Source of the DNA: Membranipora membranacea
Lineage: Eukaryota; Bryozoa; Gymnolaemata; Cheilostomatida; Membraniporidae
NCBI GenBank assembly: GCA_914767715.1
Contig: OU612072.1
Coordinates: 9,672,001 to 9,736,000 of the forward strand
DNA length: 64,000 nucleotides
Reading direction: 5' to 3'
The notes beneath the pieces are model-generated. The model saw nothing but the letters and a program-made list of their open reading frames with translations, was not told the DNA's origin and did no database searches. The position numbers and the translations under genes are program-made. This document shows positions 1-9,985 of this stretch, in pieces. The stretch's first letter is position 1. Every line of letters begins with the position of its first letter.

Positions 1-257
1 AAGACTGCTCAAAACAGTGTATAGATGCCCATATTTATTTTTCAGAATCCAAAAACCAGCCGAGCCAGGCGGAAAGAAAGCAACCAGAAGTACTAGCTAC
101 TAGGAAACTCAAGCATTCAATGTAGGGTTATTACATCAAGTGGGGTCCGAGATAGTACAATACTGACAAAAGAAAGTTTCAGTCTATCAAAATAAAAACA
201 TAGACACAATGAATTACCATAATCTGAAATAGTATGAGCAATAATATGTTACCAAAC
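1..257 (-). other. Intron 1 of TRIM gene A (partial)
   Basis: This stretch matches bases 14143-14399 of unit B, which lie in intron 1 of gene B between the RING exon and the B-box 1 exon. The remaining exons of gene A would lie left of the window. No other gene is visible here. Confidence 0.8.
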
Positions 258-454
258 CTGCATAGCGGACACTTGATGATCTTTGTAAGTTCAGAGTCTT
301 TTGTCAGACACGTAACACAGTAGATATGGTCTGGATGACAGGTTAACCTCTTCAGATCATCGTTTTCGAAGCAAAGACCGCACTCCAAGAACTTTGGTTC
401 CATTGAAAACTGTTCATCAGCAGTCGGTAGGGTCGATGGAGCTTTTTCTGTCAT
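258..454 (-). CDS. TRIM-like gene A, first coding exon (RING), partial
   Basis: This is the first coding exon of a RING/B-box/coiled-coil protein whose other exons fall outside the window. The exon is 197 nt (65 codons plus 2 nt, intron phase 2) and ends at a CAG|GTTTGG donor. It encodes a C3HC4 RING finger: Cys25-x2-Cys28, Cys39, His43, Cys46-x2-Cys49, Cys62-x2-Cys65. RING domains of this layout recruit ubiquitin-charged E2 enzymes. The start ATG at 454 is the first in frame; the reading frame upstream begins only with GTG. It differs from gene B exon 1 by a synonymous change in the last PLC motif. Product function is inferred from the complete paralogs in the window. Confidence 0.85.
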
Positions 455-1241
455 CACTGCAAATAGTACGCTACAAATAGAACGGAAACATCATATGTAA
501 ATCTGCAACAAAATAAAAACAGTGTCACTGCCTAATAGTGTTCAGTAAATGTTTAAGAATGGGTTTGCATATAATCATATAAGTTCGCCTAAGCTGGTTG
601 GTCATAGCTTTATGACGAGGGTTCGCACAGTGTAAGGCCAGTAAAATCCACGCCCTTTGTAACAGTGCTAAAATAATATCTCACATCTTCTCTAATGCTA
701 CTGCACGGTTGCTGGTTGCAGGGAGAATGGTGGTTGCAAGAATATGTCCAACCACACAGGGAAAAGGTTTTCAGCCAGCCTTCAACAGATTTGATAGAGT
801 CTGTGATTGAGCCGATTTGTTTTTCTTCCACACTAAAATAAGTGTTGTGAAATGACTGATGCCAATGGTGTATTTTTTGCAGAACAACTAGACGTGAATT
901 GGTTGCTGTAGTGGCAGTATTTTACAACTGTCTCAAACCAATTGGGAGAGGATCATCCTTGATGTTTAGGATTTATGTATCTATTCTCCTCGTACATGAT
1001 GCGTGTCAAATGTGGCCGTCATCATCTGCAGATGCATCTGGCTAACAAAATGGTCATATCTGGATGTGTTCAGTCAAACGCACTAAGCGCGTGGCTGTGA
1101 TTCAGGAATCAACTGCTTGGATTCTATAAATATGATCACTCAGGACTGAAATTCAAGACTGATCCAACTGGTAGCTGGGACTGTGTGTGTACTGATGTTG
1201 TAGTGTAGATCCAGCCTGCCTTCCAACTAGTCTAGGCTAAT
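455..1241 (-). promoter_or_regulatory. 5' flank of gene A with putative 5'UTR exon and uORF
   Basis: A polypyrimidine tract followed by an AG acceptor lies about 50 bases before the start ATG (exon border near 502). This suggests a further non-coding exon upstream. Between that acceptor and the ATG is an eight-codon upstream ORF (471-494, ending in TAG). The block from here to about 1241 is found upstream of every copy in the array. A minus-strand open frame at 610-831 is intact in A and B and altered in C, D and F, so I do not call it a gene. No TATA box was recognised. Confidence 0.45.
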
Positions 1242-2878
1242 CCCAGCCGGCAAGGTTAAGCCAGCAACCTTCTGTAGAGGTTGCCAATGGGCAGCTTTAT
1301 TGTTGGCCAATATCCTCTGACATCACCCGTCTTTGATAGGTGTGCCAGAAGGAGCCAGATATCCCCATTTCCCAGCAACAGATATAATTGGTTGTAGATG
1401 CTTCTGCTTTTATACTCTATTTTCTTGCCATTGGCGGTTGCAGATTCAATAACTTTTCTGGACTGACAACACATAGCCAACACTAGTTTAAGACCTCAAA
1501 CGGTGCAAGATGCTGGTAGAGGCATTTCATTATCAACCACTTTCTCCCCTCCGTTTAAGTACATACCCATAAAGTGCCACAGTTATGGCACCATGTTTAA
1601 AGAGGATAACTCCAAACATTCCGTAAAAATTGAGATGGAGCTAGATAAAACGACTGGTTATACAAGAGAAAAAGGTTTTAAGCAAGCTAATGGATAGTTA
1701 TGTATAGGCAATCAAGACATATTGTTTCATATCCATCATACCAATATGCTGACAAGTTCCCAGGGGGTCTTTCAATTAGAAACAGCCAAAATCGCAATCA
1801 TATCACTCACTCAGTTTAGCCCGAGTTACTCAGATTTTTGGGTTCAACTCAGGCTTCTCAGGGGATTTTAGAATGTAAGCTAAAAACTCAGATTTTGCTC
1901 GTTGGCAGAGGTGAATAATATATAAACAATGCTAAATGTTACCTTACAATAATTTATGCCATATTATTAATGAATGATCAGGTATTAGATTCTAGTTGTG
2001 ATAAGCTATGTAAATAATACTGCACTGCCTAAACTAATAATACCAAAGATTATAAATACTCTCACCGCACTGCCTATTCAAGTCATTTATGTGAAATTGA
2101 TATGGCTAAATTCCAATTTGCATTTGAGAATGCTTTTAAAATTTAGCTTGTAACAAACTTGACATGATTGAATGAATCTGGTCTCTAATTTGAATAAAAT
2201 AATAATAATAAAGTTTATTTATGAAAACGCTTAATAAAATTGTTTAAAAACAATGATTTCTATGCGTTATAGAATATCGGCACATTACACCCACACCCCA
2301 ACTGAGATGAATAATAAAGATAACATCAAACTTTTGCATGAGAATAATGTGTGGTATTTGTTGTGGGTATTTGATTTCATTTGTGATAAGCTATGCTCTT
2401 ATTGAACTGCCAATCCCAGTGATTTGCGAAATAGATTATTATGGCTAAAAAGAAGTTGGAATTTTAGACACGTTAAAAAAGTGATTTTGCAGGTGAACCG
2501 GATATATCCAGGCAATGATTTCAATATCATCACATTAAATTAATTATGCCTTTCTACCCTGGCGCCTCAATTTGTCAGCCTTTAAATCAATATTTTTACA
2601 AACATCATATTTTAACATCATGGGGATACATTTTCACCTGTGGCGACGGCCTTGGTTAGTCCATATGAATTGGTTCATCTGGATCAAATCTAAAATTATT
2701 TATGATCTTAAGTTTACAAGAAATGCTCCAGGTTTTTATTGATTTACTTGCTATCACCAACATGAAATGTTGCGAGAAAAGGATGCATATACTTTGTCAA
2801 TAAAGGAGCATGCTGCTAGAGTATGGAACTTGCATTTGAGGGCATTGTTCTAGAAAATTGTGTATGATGTGATGCTCA

Positions 2879-3178
2879 TCAGCAAAACAGCACAATAATA
2901 TCGAGGTCGCCTACGTCAAGCCTCAAATTCTTGGCAACATTAAAGACTTTCCTTAGTAATTTCTTGTCTATGGTACATATGCTCGTGTGCAAAACAGGCA
3001 GACAATACATCAAGAGGGAAACTACAAAACTTTTGAACATCATGAAGGTAATGGCTTTGAACTTAGATGCAACATTTTTTAACAACATACTGTACATTCT
3101 TTGACTTGCTTTGCCAGCAATTCTTTGCACATAATCTTCAAATCTCAGGGGTTTCACCCGACAATATTTTGGTGCCAT
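2879..3178 (-). pseudogene. LINE reverse transcriptase C-terminal fragment
   Basis: The 99-residue frame resembles the region after the RT catalytic core of CR1/RTE-like LINEs. It has a Lys-rich stretch, the motif KSFVVSLLMYCLPVLH, then DKKLLRKVFNVAKNLR. No catalytic YADD or FADD box is present and the frame closes early, so this is a dead fragment. It lies inside the 3 kb terminal-inverted-repeat element. The copy in unit B is at 17009-17308. Confidence 0.5.
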
Positions 3179-3305
3179 CTCAGGCGTACTCTCAGCTGTT
3201 TACGCTCAGGGCGTACTTTAAAATACCACTATGTGACATGCTAATATCAAATCTCAGGTTTCGAATCCTCCCAGGTTGAGAGCCCTGGTTTTCGATGGTA
3301 AAAAT

Positions 3306-3566
3306 TTACTGCAGTACCAATCCTAGAGGTCTAGGCTGAGAGTAAAAATGGTTGTCACGGTTAGGTCGATGTAATTCGCAGACCAATGAAGCATTTGTCT
3401 CCCCTAGCGAAGTGCTTGTTTTCGAGAATGCTTTACATCCAGACACCAAGTAATCAAATAAGACATGAGCATCCTTAATTAATTCCTGTGAACCAGTATC
3501 ACATCCAAGAGATTTGAAATAGGCAAATACGTGGCCATTGATTGAATCAATTGCTTCTGGCACCAC
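3306..3566 (-). other. Open frame of unknown origin inside the 3 kb element
   Basis: An 86-residue minus-strand frame is present at 3306-3566 and again at 17436-17696 in the unit B copy with one visible residue change (S to F). No domain or motif was recognised. It may be a remnant of the element's own coding capacity or chance. Its conservation says little because the two copies are recent duplicates. Confidence 0.2.
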
Positions 3567-3652
3567 TTAATACGCAACAGAAGTGGTGGTCAGGAAATGA
3601 TACATTTGTTTATAAATATGAATTAATAATTCTTGCTAGGCATCTAAATACC

Positions 3653-3883
3653 GATCGCTTCTCGGCCTATTGGCTAAGATCAAAGTGTCATGGCCAATGG
3701 CTGATTAGTGCCTGTTTCAGTTTCTGGCAGCTTGCTGCACACTCACGATTAGGAGGTCCACCATGGCCTCACCTCTAGGATGCATTCTAGTTTACTAGGA
3801 TGTATCACACTCCCAGTATGAGGACTCCGGGCAACTTGCGTCCCTCTTTAGGGGCAGCCCACCCTCTGTTTTGTCATAAACAG
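3653..3883 (+). mobile_element. U2-snRNA-headed retroposon (SINE-like), unit A copy
   Basis: From 3654 the sequence begins ATCGCTTCTCGGCC and continues through TTGGCTAAGATCAA. This is the 5' end of U2 spliceosomal RNA with one substitution in about 30 bases and then a 1-base insertion. Homology to U2 stops after about 35-40 bases and a body of about 190 unknown bases follows, ending TCATAAACAG. The whole is bracketed by a 14 bp direct repeat, GGCATCTAAATACC (3639-3652 and 3884-3897). The perfect target duplication shows that the chimera inserted as one unit. SINEs with snRNA-derived heads are known; whether this family is described I cannot tell. Confidence 0.75.
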
Positions 3884-4335
3884 GGCATCTAAATACCAAA
3901 TGCTAAATGTTCTTAGCAAGGCAGAAGCCTTCTACAGACCCCACTCAGCCAGTACCTCTTACTCCCTCTCCCACAGGCCTTCTGGCTAGTTTTAGAAAAT
4001 AAATAAATATAACAAATAAATTAACTATATAATCTTAATATCGAAATTAGATAGAGACAGTTAATAATATCCCTGATATATCCTTCCCTGAGAAGGATAT
4101 AAAACCTCTATTTAACTTCATGAAGAGGTTGGGCAACCTCTTCCACCGGTCCATATGGCATACAATTTGCAACAGTGTTCAGCCTCTTCCGGTAACCTCT
4201 TTCCAACTCAGTTTAGACAACTGTTTGCCTGCTGGGATGAGCAGTGAAGACAAGCAAGATACATAAACTCTGTGTTAGCATTGACTAGGAACTTTAATTG
4301 GATTACTCTGTACCACAGCATTGGTCGGATATCAC

Positions 4336-4659
4336 CATTACAAAATAAAGTACACCTATGCTGTAGTATGTTGGATAGGCCCTGGGGCCGATGTCAGGGA
4401 GACATGCCCCAATGCACCTATGAGAGTTGTGTAACAAAAGGCCTTTTGTTTGGTGAAAAAAGGAGTACAATGGCAGGCAAAGTGTGCTTGTCTGAATGCA
4501 TGTTGGATTCATGTGATTACATGCTGGGGCGCGTGTATGCTAGGCTCAGCTCTCTACTTTTGCTACACTCATTTGTGGGTATACACAATCCACCCGCTGC
4601 TACTATATGTAGGAACCACTGGTAAAGGGTATTTCACAACTGTACTTTATTTTGTGATG
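4336..4659. mobile_element. 324 bp MITE with 18 bp terminal inverted repeats (unit A)
   Basis: The left end reads CATTACAAAATAAAGTAC and the right end, reverse-complemented, reads CATCACAAAATAAAGTAC: 17 of 18 identical. Units C-F lack the insertion and read directly GGATATCACTGGATTG. An AC dinucleotide is present on both sides, a possible 2 bp target duplication. The open frames across it (4272-4625, 4450-4707) are not similar to anything I know and are treated as chance. Confidence 0.75.
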
Positions 4660-4785
4660 ACTGGATTGAATTGGTTTGGTACTAGGTTAATTACTGTAAC
4701 ATGGTAGGCAAGTCTATCTATGCAATGCTATGCAATGCTATGTGTAATGAGTTGAATGACTGAATGAGTAAAGGGGGATGAAGAA

Positions 4786-4819
4786 CCAATGAACTAAACC
4801 TTTAGGTTTAGTTCATTGG
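4786..4819. repeat. Perfect palindrome, 16 bp arms, 2 nt loop
   Basis: CCAATGAACTAAACCT is followed by TT and then its exact reverse complement. It is present in units A and B and missing from C, D, E and F at the same site, where GGGGATG runs directly into ATGAACTGAC. Confidence 0.8.
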
Positions 4820-6642
4820 ATGAACTGACTTGAGGCTGACTTGAAAATCATCTGCCAAGAGTGAGTTCATTAGTTTTACCCCTCATTGTAATCTCAAGCT
4901 GCAGGAATTCTCTGTTTTGTAGAAAAACAGGCAATATATGATACTTACATGGAAACTGACCCAAGAGCTTGTGACTGGTGAATGAATCTCTTGTCTTTCT
5001 TCAGGTTTTTTTACTGTGGCAGTGTGAGTGTTTGCTCGCAAAGCTTACGCAGTCCTAAGCTTCTACTGTCCCTACTATTGATATATTAGCTCTGTTTGCT
5101 AGTATTTATTCCTATAAGTTTCAGTTTCAGTTTCACTTTGACTAAAAGCATCTGGCTAATCAGTGCAAAGATTTATAGTTTTATACATAGTACTGTCAAT
5201 ATACAAGAAGAGATAACTTCGAGAACTAAAATGCTGCACTTAATTTCGAAAAAGTGGAAGGACCTGTTTTCACGAATAGAACTACTCCTGTTGATATTGT
5301 GGGAAGGGATGGCGATAGATAAATATTATCATGTATGCACTTGCTTGCAGAGTCGAGTTAGTCTTCCCATTGGTATGTAATTTTATGATATGCTGAGACT
5401 ACAGAGTGGCACATGTCGTGCACGTCTACCTATACAGTCTGGCTGGAGTTCGGAAAAATGCAGAGTTCCCATGCTTGTTGAGCTAACCATTCAATAACCC
5501 CATGTGAGCCAACACCCCCGATAGTTCTACCTTTCCATTCTCCTATCCAATTCGAGTTGCAACACCAATTTATCTCATAACCAGTGTTGTATGTATGGGT
5601 GTACAGTGTTCATGTTCGACCTTGCTGGCGTCTCTATAATCATCAAAATACCAATACAGCAGAAGACTGACTGTGAAAGCAAGTACATTCATGGTACTGC
5701 ATGTTTTTAGGATCTACCGAGATTGCCAACTTCCTTACAAAATTTCATTCATTTGAGCTGTGCTAAAATAGACTCAGATAGGCCATTTCCTGATGGCTTA
5801 TGAAGTGATTATTGTCCAACTACTGAGAATATTATTTGCAAGAAAATAATATATTCTTGAAGTGAAGATGTATGAAAATACGATAGCATCGAGTCTAAAC
5901 TTAATTTTTTCTCCTCGTCGTAATTGACTTGCAACATAAAATGAGCTGTTGTAAGCTAATGGGTATTCAGAGGGTATGGAATGGATAACATGATTTCAAA
6001 ATGGTGCTGCTGACGTCAGGATCAAAACATACTTGGTAGCGTAAATCCTAGAACAATCTTTCTTCATTTCCTAGTAGATTTGACACGTTTAAACCCAGTC
6101 AGGAACCTTCATAAACTGTTGAATTCTGACTGACTTAGATCCAGATTGGTCACTGCTGAGAATATTTCAACACAAAGTGTATTTTTGAGGTGAAGATTTA
6201 TGGTTTAAGACACTTAGTCACTGACAGCCAGTCAGGTGCAAAGAGTCTAAAGTGATTAGCCAAAAGAATATGTTGAAGAGTATGCCAGTTTAGGACCAAA
6301 GAAAAATGGGCCGAGAATCAGCCATTAGAGACAAAGAGACATGATGGTAATTATATAGACATTACTTGGCAAAAATCTCATTCCAAACAATGATGATGAA
6401 ATTATTGAACTGACTGGGAGGTCAGAAAGAGAAATTTCCTACATACAGACAGTTGCGATTTATAAAAAAAACTGTTCGACATTTAAAAAAAACAGCGAGA
6501 GAAATGCGATTTAAATAAAATAATGTATTCTCATTATTTGTACAATGATCTTATCATATTGTATCAATATTTAATTATGCATTAATTATATATCATAGTT
6601 ATTTCATTTATGGAATGCATAATTTTAGCAGCATGTGCAAAA
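4820..6642. other. Intergenic spacer, no gene seen
   Basis: This is single-copy-per-unit spacer DNA of the array, alignable with C-D (about 26200-28035), D-E and partly F-G. No coding exon, RNA gene or complete mobile element was recognised. The part after 5526 is deleted in unit B. Confidence 0.6.
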
Positions 6643-6678
6643 ATGGCTCCAAAAATGGCTCCAAAAATGGCTCCAAAA
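6643..6678 (+). repeat. 12 bp tandem repeat encoding Met-Ala-Pro-Lys (x3)
   Basis: Three exact copies of ATGGCTCCAAAA are followed by ATGTGCCCAAAG and then GAGGTGAGAGTGAAAA, which contains a good 5' splice-site match. The copy number varies between units: two in C (28036-28059) and D (38551-38574), one in F (61277-61288). A related sequence in opposite orientation lies about 0.8 kb away in C, D and F (see the 15 bp repeat). Confidence 0.8.
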
Positions 6679-6802
6679 ATGTGCCCAAAGGAGGTGAGAG
6701 TGAAAACTAACGGAAGAAGACCCAAGCCAAAACCCAACTTTAGCCTGGGCAGGCTGGGGGGGGGGTAGGTTGGTGGAGAGGGACAGCCAGGGTTAATCCG
6801 TT

Positions 6803-6988
6803 GTGATGTCTTCAAGGTCACGACACAGACCAGACTTAGAAGAAAGTCCAGGAGAAAGAAGGAACGTCAATAGTGGAGGCGATATCTATCACCTACAAAT
6901 AATAGTGAGTCAAACTAGAAAAGGTACCAATGACACGTTTTTGGGGAAGCATCTGATCAGAGGTTTTGAGACACATTTCTCATGCTGA
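6803..6988 (+). other. Recurrent 61-codon open frame in the spacer
   Basis: The frame starting in MMSSRSRHRPDLEESPGERR is open in units A, D (38698-38883) and F (61421-61606). In unit C it is broken by an indel in a T-run near 28325. No known domain is recognised. It follows the MAPK repeat, a G-run and a GT-rich stretch. It may be an exon of an unidentified spacer-encoded element, or neutral sequence shared by descent. Confidence 0.2.
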
Positions 6989-7133
6989 CCGATAGCATAA
7001 CAAAAAACTTTGCATATTATTCTATCTGCTAAGCTGTTTTATGTCTTTACATGATTGGTGTTGTATGTAGGCTCAAATCAATTTTGCAATATTGTTCCAT
7101 CACAGTAAGCAGCTTTGAAAACGATTCCATCCA

Positions 7134-7324
7134 CAGGGCCGTAGTTTAGAAATAATGGTAGGGGAGGCAAAAGTCCGAGGCGAGACCAAAGCATCACCAG
7201 AAGAGGTGCTGTTAGTTCCTCCCTAAACAAGGCATATATTTAGCAAATGGAGATCTTAGAGGAGCTGATTCTGACATAGATAGTTCAATTATAGTGTTTT
7301 AGGCCGCTGTATTAGCTTTCTAGG
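7134..7324. mobile_element. hAT-like MITE, right end missing
   Basis: It starts CAGGGCCGTAG and matches the 237 bp element complete at 28522-28758, 39029-39265 and 61752-61988, but breaks off at the 15 bp repeat, so the right terminal inverted repeat is lost here. Confidence 0.45.
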
Positions 7325-7792
7325 GGAGCGTCGACTTTTGGAGCCTCGACTTTTGTCGTCGCCATAAGACAATAAATGTTTGCAATCCTCAGGGTTAAAA
7401 TCTGATGACTGATAGATGATTGCAGATATTATAGATAACAATGGCACGTCTGTAATAAAAACTCTTGATAAGATCATAAGACCAAGGAGTTAGAGACAAC
7501 TCTAACTCTGTCTCTTACTCCTTGATAAGACTGAGAGCGAATTTTCATATTTACATAAGACTGACTGGTAGAACATTTTTATATATATATATATATATAA
7601 TACTTCTATTGTCAGCAACAATTCATTATTCCTAATGTTTTTTATGATGTGACATAAGTGGATCACTTTGATTTTTCCAAACCAATATTTATTCGAATCG
7701 AGGAGCGTCGACTTTTGGAGCGTCGACTTTTGGAGCGTTGACTTTTGGAGCCACGACTTTTGGAGCGTCGACTTTTGAGGCCTCAAATTTTG
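7325..7792 (-). repeat. Duplicated 15 bp minisatellite block with intervening 350 bp
   Basis: Two arrays of the 15-mer GGAGCGTCGACTTTT are present: about two units at 7325-7354 and about six at 7702-7792. Each is followed by the same flank (GTCGTCGC, then ATAAGACAAT). Units C, D and F have only one array. The wedge between them holds an (AT)n run near 7580-7600 and a small inverted repeat, AGTTAGAG with CTCTAACT. On the minus strand the unit reads Val-Asp-Ala-Pro-Lys. Confidence 0.7.
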
Positions 7793-9257
7793 TCGTCGCT
7801 ATAAGACAATGAATGTTTGCAATCCTCAGAGTTAAAATTTGATGACTGATGGATGATTACAGATATTATAGGTGTAGATAACAATGGCACGTTTGTAATA
7901 TAAACTCTTGATAAGACCAAGGAGCTTTTGTATATAATATGATCTGAATTATCCTTATGAACCTGTATAAGAAGTATTCTTTTTACCAAGGATGTTATAA
8001 TTAGAACATCTCAGATTTTTTGCTGTATTAATTATGCAAGCTGGAAAAAACCCAAGTGTTAGCTTGGCTAATTGATCTCTTCAGTATCAGTAGGGATGTT
8101 TCTGTGAAACAATCTTAGATAGATCAAATCTGAAGAAGCTCTCTGTTAACGGCTTATTTTTTAATTGTTCATGGTGTAGTTTTATTTTGTTCTTTGCTCT
8201 TTCGTTTAACTCTGTTTATACTGTGGCCACGTGTAACTGGCAGCTAGCAACTGAATAATTCTTTGGATGAAAGATAAAATGCATAATAAGATATGAATGT
8301 ACCGTCTATTATTTGACTGCTGTTCTCTCGGTTTTTATCTTCCGGAATTCAATGATCAGAAAAGGTTTCTTACTTACATATAGATATTTGAGCCGAAGCT
8401 GTCTGTGGTGTGGGCAATCATACATGACGAATATACCACAACGATCAACTTGTGTCTTATTAACATGCATTTGGAATTGCCCCAATCGTTCTGCCAGGGC
8501 TCACCAGCAGCATAGCATCCAGGCAAACGGATCAAAATCGATCTAGATGACACCCTTCCAACTCAAAGTATAATCACAAAATAAGATTTGAATTAAACAT
8601 CACAAGTCCTCTAGACTCTCGAAGAATAGAAACATCTTTGAATTTGCTGAGCAGTGAGAAGTTATTTGATTGCGATGCATAGTTATGGAATGATATACTC
8701 AGCACAAATATATTCAGCAGATATAGCATCATAAGATTTCGTTGGCAACTGATTTGAAGAGAGTATATCATCTTAGTATATGTGAAAAGTGTGTGGTTGA
8801 AAGAGAGGTATTATATTACATGGTCTTTTGTTTGATTAAATTTCTTCTGGTGAAAGAATAAATTTAGGCAAACCCATACAATTTAGTTTAGTTTTGTAGA
8901 ATGAAGGCTACCGATCCCGCAGTCGTGTACTATACACGCTTTATGCCTGTTCTTTCTTGTTTTTACCACCTTCTGACCTTAGGCTAAGCCTGAGGTAATC
9001 ACTGCGAAGTTTAATATTACAAATGAGGTTGCTGTGTAGTGTAGGTTATCCTTTCATCGAATATAAGGGTAGCTCTGCAACGTTTTCAGTAGCCAGCATG
9101 ATCACATCAGGGTAAACAATTTAATATCACAAAAGACTTATCCTAAATAATTGGTAGCCGATCAAAATTTAATCTCCTAGATAAGACTCAAAATTTTTGC
9201 AGTTTTGGGAGGATGGAAGTTGTCATAACTTGCTCAGAAAATAATAACACATGTATT
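7793..9257. other. Intergenic spacer, no gene seen
   Basis: This is array spacer homologous to 28980-30470, 39470-40970 and 62180-63640. Short open frames here are not conserved in an informative way. No RNA gene was recognised. Confidence 0.6.
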
Positions 9258-9265
9258 GATATTGA

Positions 9266-9587
9266 AGTATGTGAACGCAGCAAGCAGAAACCAGTCTCTC
9301 AGCACATTGAAGTTAGAAGATGGAGATACCTAGGACACAGCCTAAGGAGGAAGGAATCTCTCCCTCACACCAGTCTCGGATGGGCCCCTGAAGGCACCCG
9401 AAGGAGAGGGCGACCCAATCAGACTTGGCGAAGAACGGCGCTCAAACAGATGAAGGTACACAACATCAAGTCGTGGGCGGAGGCTAGCGAGATGGCTAGA
9501 GATCGAGAAAGATGGAAGGGAAAGGAGAAGGCGATTCTGGCGCAATATTCCACTAGGAGTTCTGCAACATAAGTCAAGTCAAGACAA
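9266..9587 (+). mobile_element. 5'-truncated LINE tail with 8 bp target duplication
   Basis: The inserted 322 bp encode the extreme C-terminus of a LINE ORF2, with motifs RRWRYLGHSLRR, GTRRRGRPNQTWRRT and KSWAEASEMARDRERWK. This is the usual ending of RTE/CR1-like invertebrate LINEs. It ends in an AAGTC repeat tail. GATATTGA occurs on both sides (9258-9265 and 9588-9595). The same spot is empty downstream of genes C, D and E, so the insertion is specific to this unit. It is a dead fragment with no catalytic domain. Confidence 0.8.
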
Positions 9588-9985
9588 GATATTGATGACT
9601 CCTGTAATGTTACGAAAAAATAGATAAAAAGTTATGAAAATTTATATCATTTATATACATATTATCCTACTCACTAGAAGACAGTTGCCAAACCTTGGCA
9701 TGGGCTATGAGAAGACAACTATTATTTTAGCAACATGGTAAATTTGCCGCTCTCGCTCTATCTAGATGACCCATTAACAAATTTAGTCAGAATAGTAAAT
9801 TAATTAACTGTGTCCTTTGAGGCCATCATAAATATATCCAGTAAAGTACAGAAGACATCTCTTTGTCTCAGTATTATAGCTCCATCATAACTTTAGTTTG
9901 GACTTTAGGAGCCGCGGTGTTCTCAAGATGATCTGTATGTTTTCAAGCGAGACCCCTACAACAGCGTTTCCGATCTCTCATTTTA
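9588..9985 (-). other. 3' flank / probable 3'UTR of gene B
   Basis: This region after the gene B stop is shared with the corresponding flanks of C, D, E, F and the missing gene G. I could not identify a convincing polyadenylation signal. Confidence 0.5.

Larger units (their letters stand above)
1242..4236. mobile_element. 3 kb element with CCCAGC terminal inverted repeats (copy in unit A)
   Basis: The ends are CCCAGCCGGCAA (left) and CCCAGCAGGCAA (right, reverse complement), 11 of 12 matching. An AT dinucleotide flanks both sides (1240-1241 and 4237-4238). Units C-F have the empty site, running directly from CTAGGCTAAT or CTAGGCTGAT into GAGCAG. Several AGAGGTT motifs sit near the right end, with one near the left, as expected of subterminal transposase-binding repeats. 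No transposase was recognised. The interior holds a LINE reverse-transcriptase fragment (2879-3178), a U2-headed retroposon (3653-3883) and a minus-strand open frame at 3306-3566 of unknown origin. It is therefore probably a non-autonomous DNA transposon with nested insertions. The superfamily is not certain. Confidence 0.65.

Noticed and set aside
1256-1483. Minus-strand 75-codon frame at the left end of the 3 kb element
   Set aside because: Covers the terminal region, no domain recognised, and the only other copy is the duplicate at 15398-15625.
3245-3290. tRNA B-box-like GGTTTCGAATCC
   Set aside because: One base too long for a T-loop, no A-box upstream at the right distance and no acceptor stem.
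3654-3690. Functional U2 snRNA gene
   Set aside because: Only the first 35-40 bases match; the Sm site and the rest of U2 are absent.
4272-4707. Cys-rich open frames over the MITE in unit A
   Set aside because: They start or end in flanking DNA and cross the element borders; no known family.
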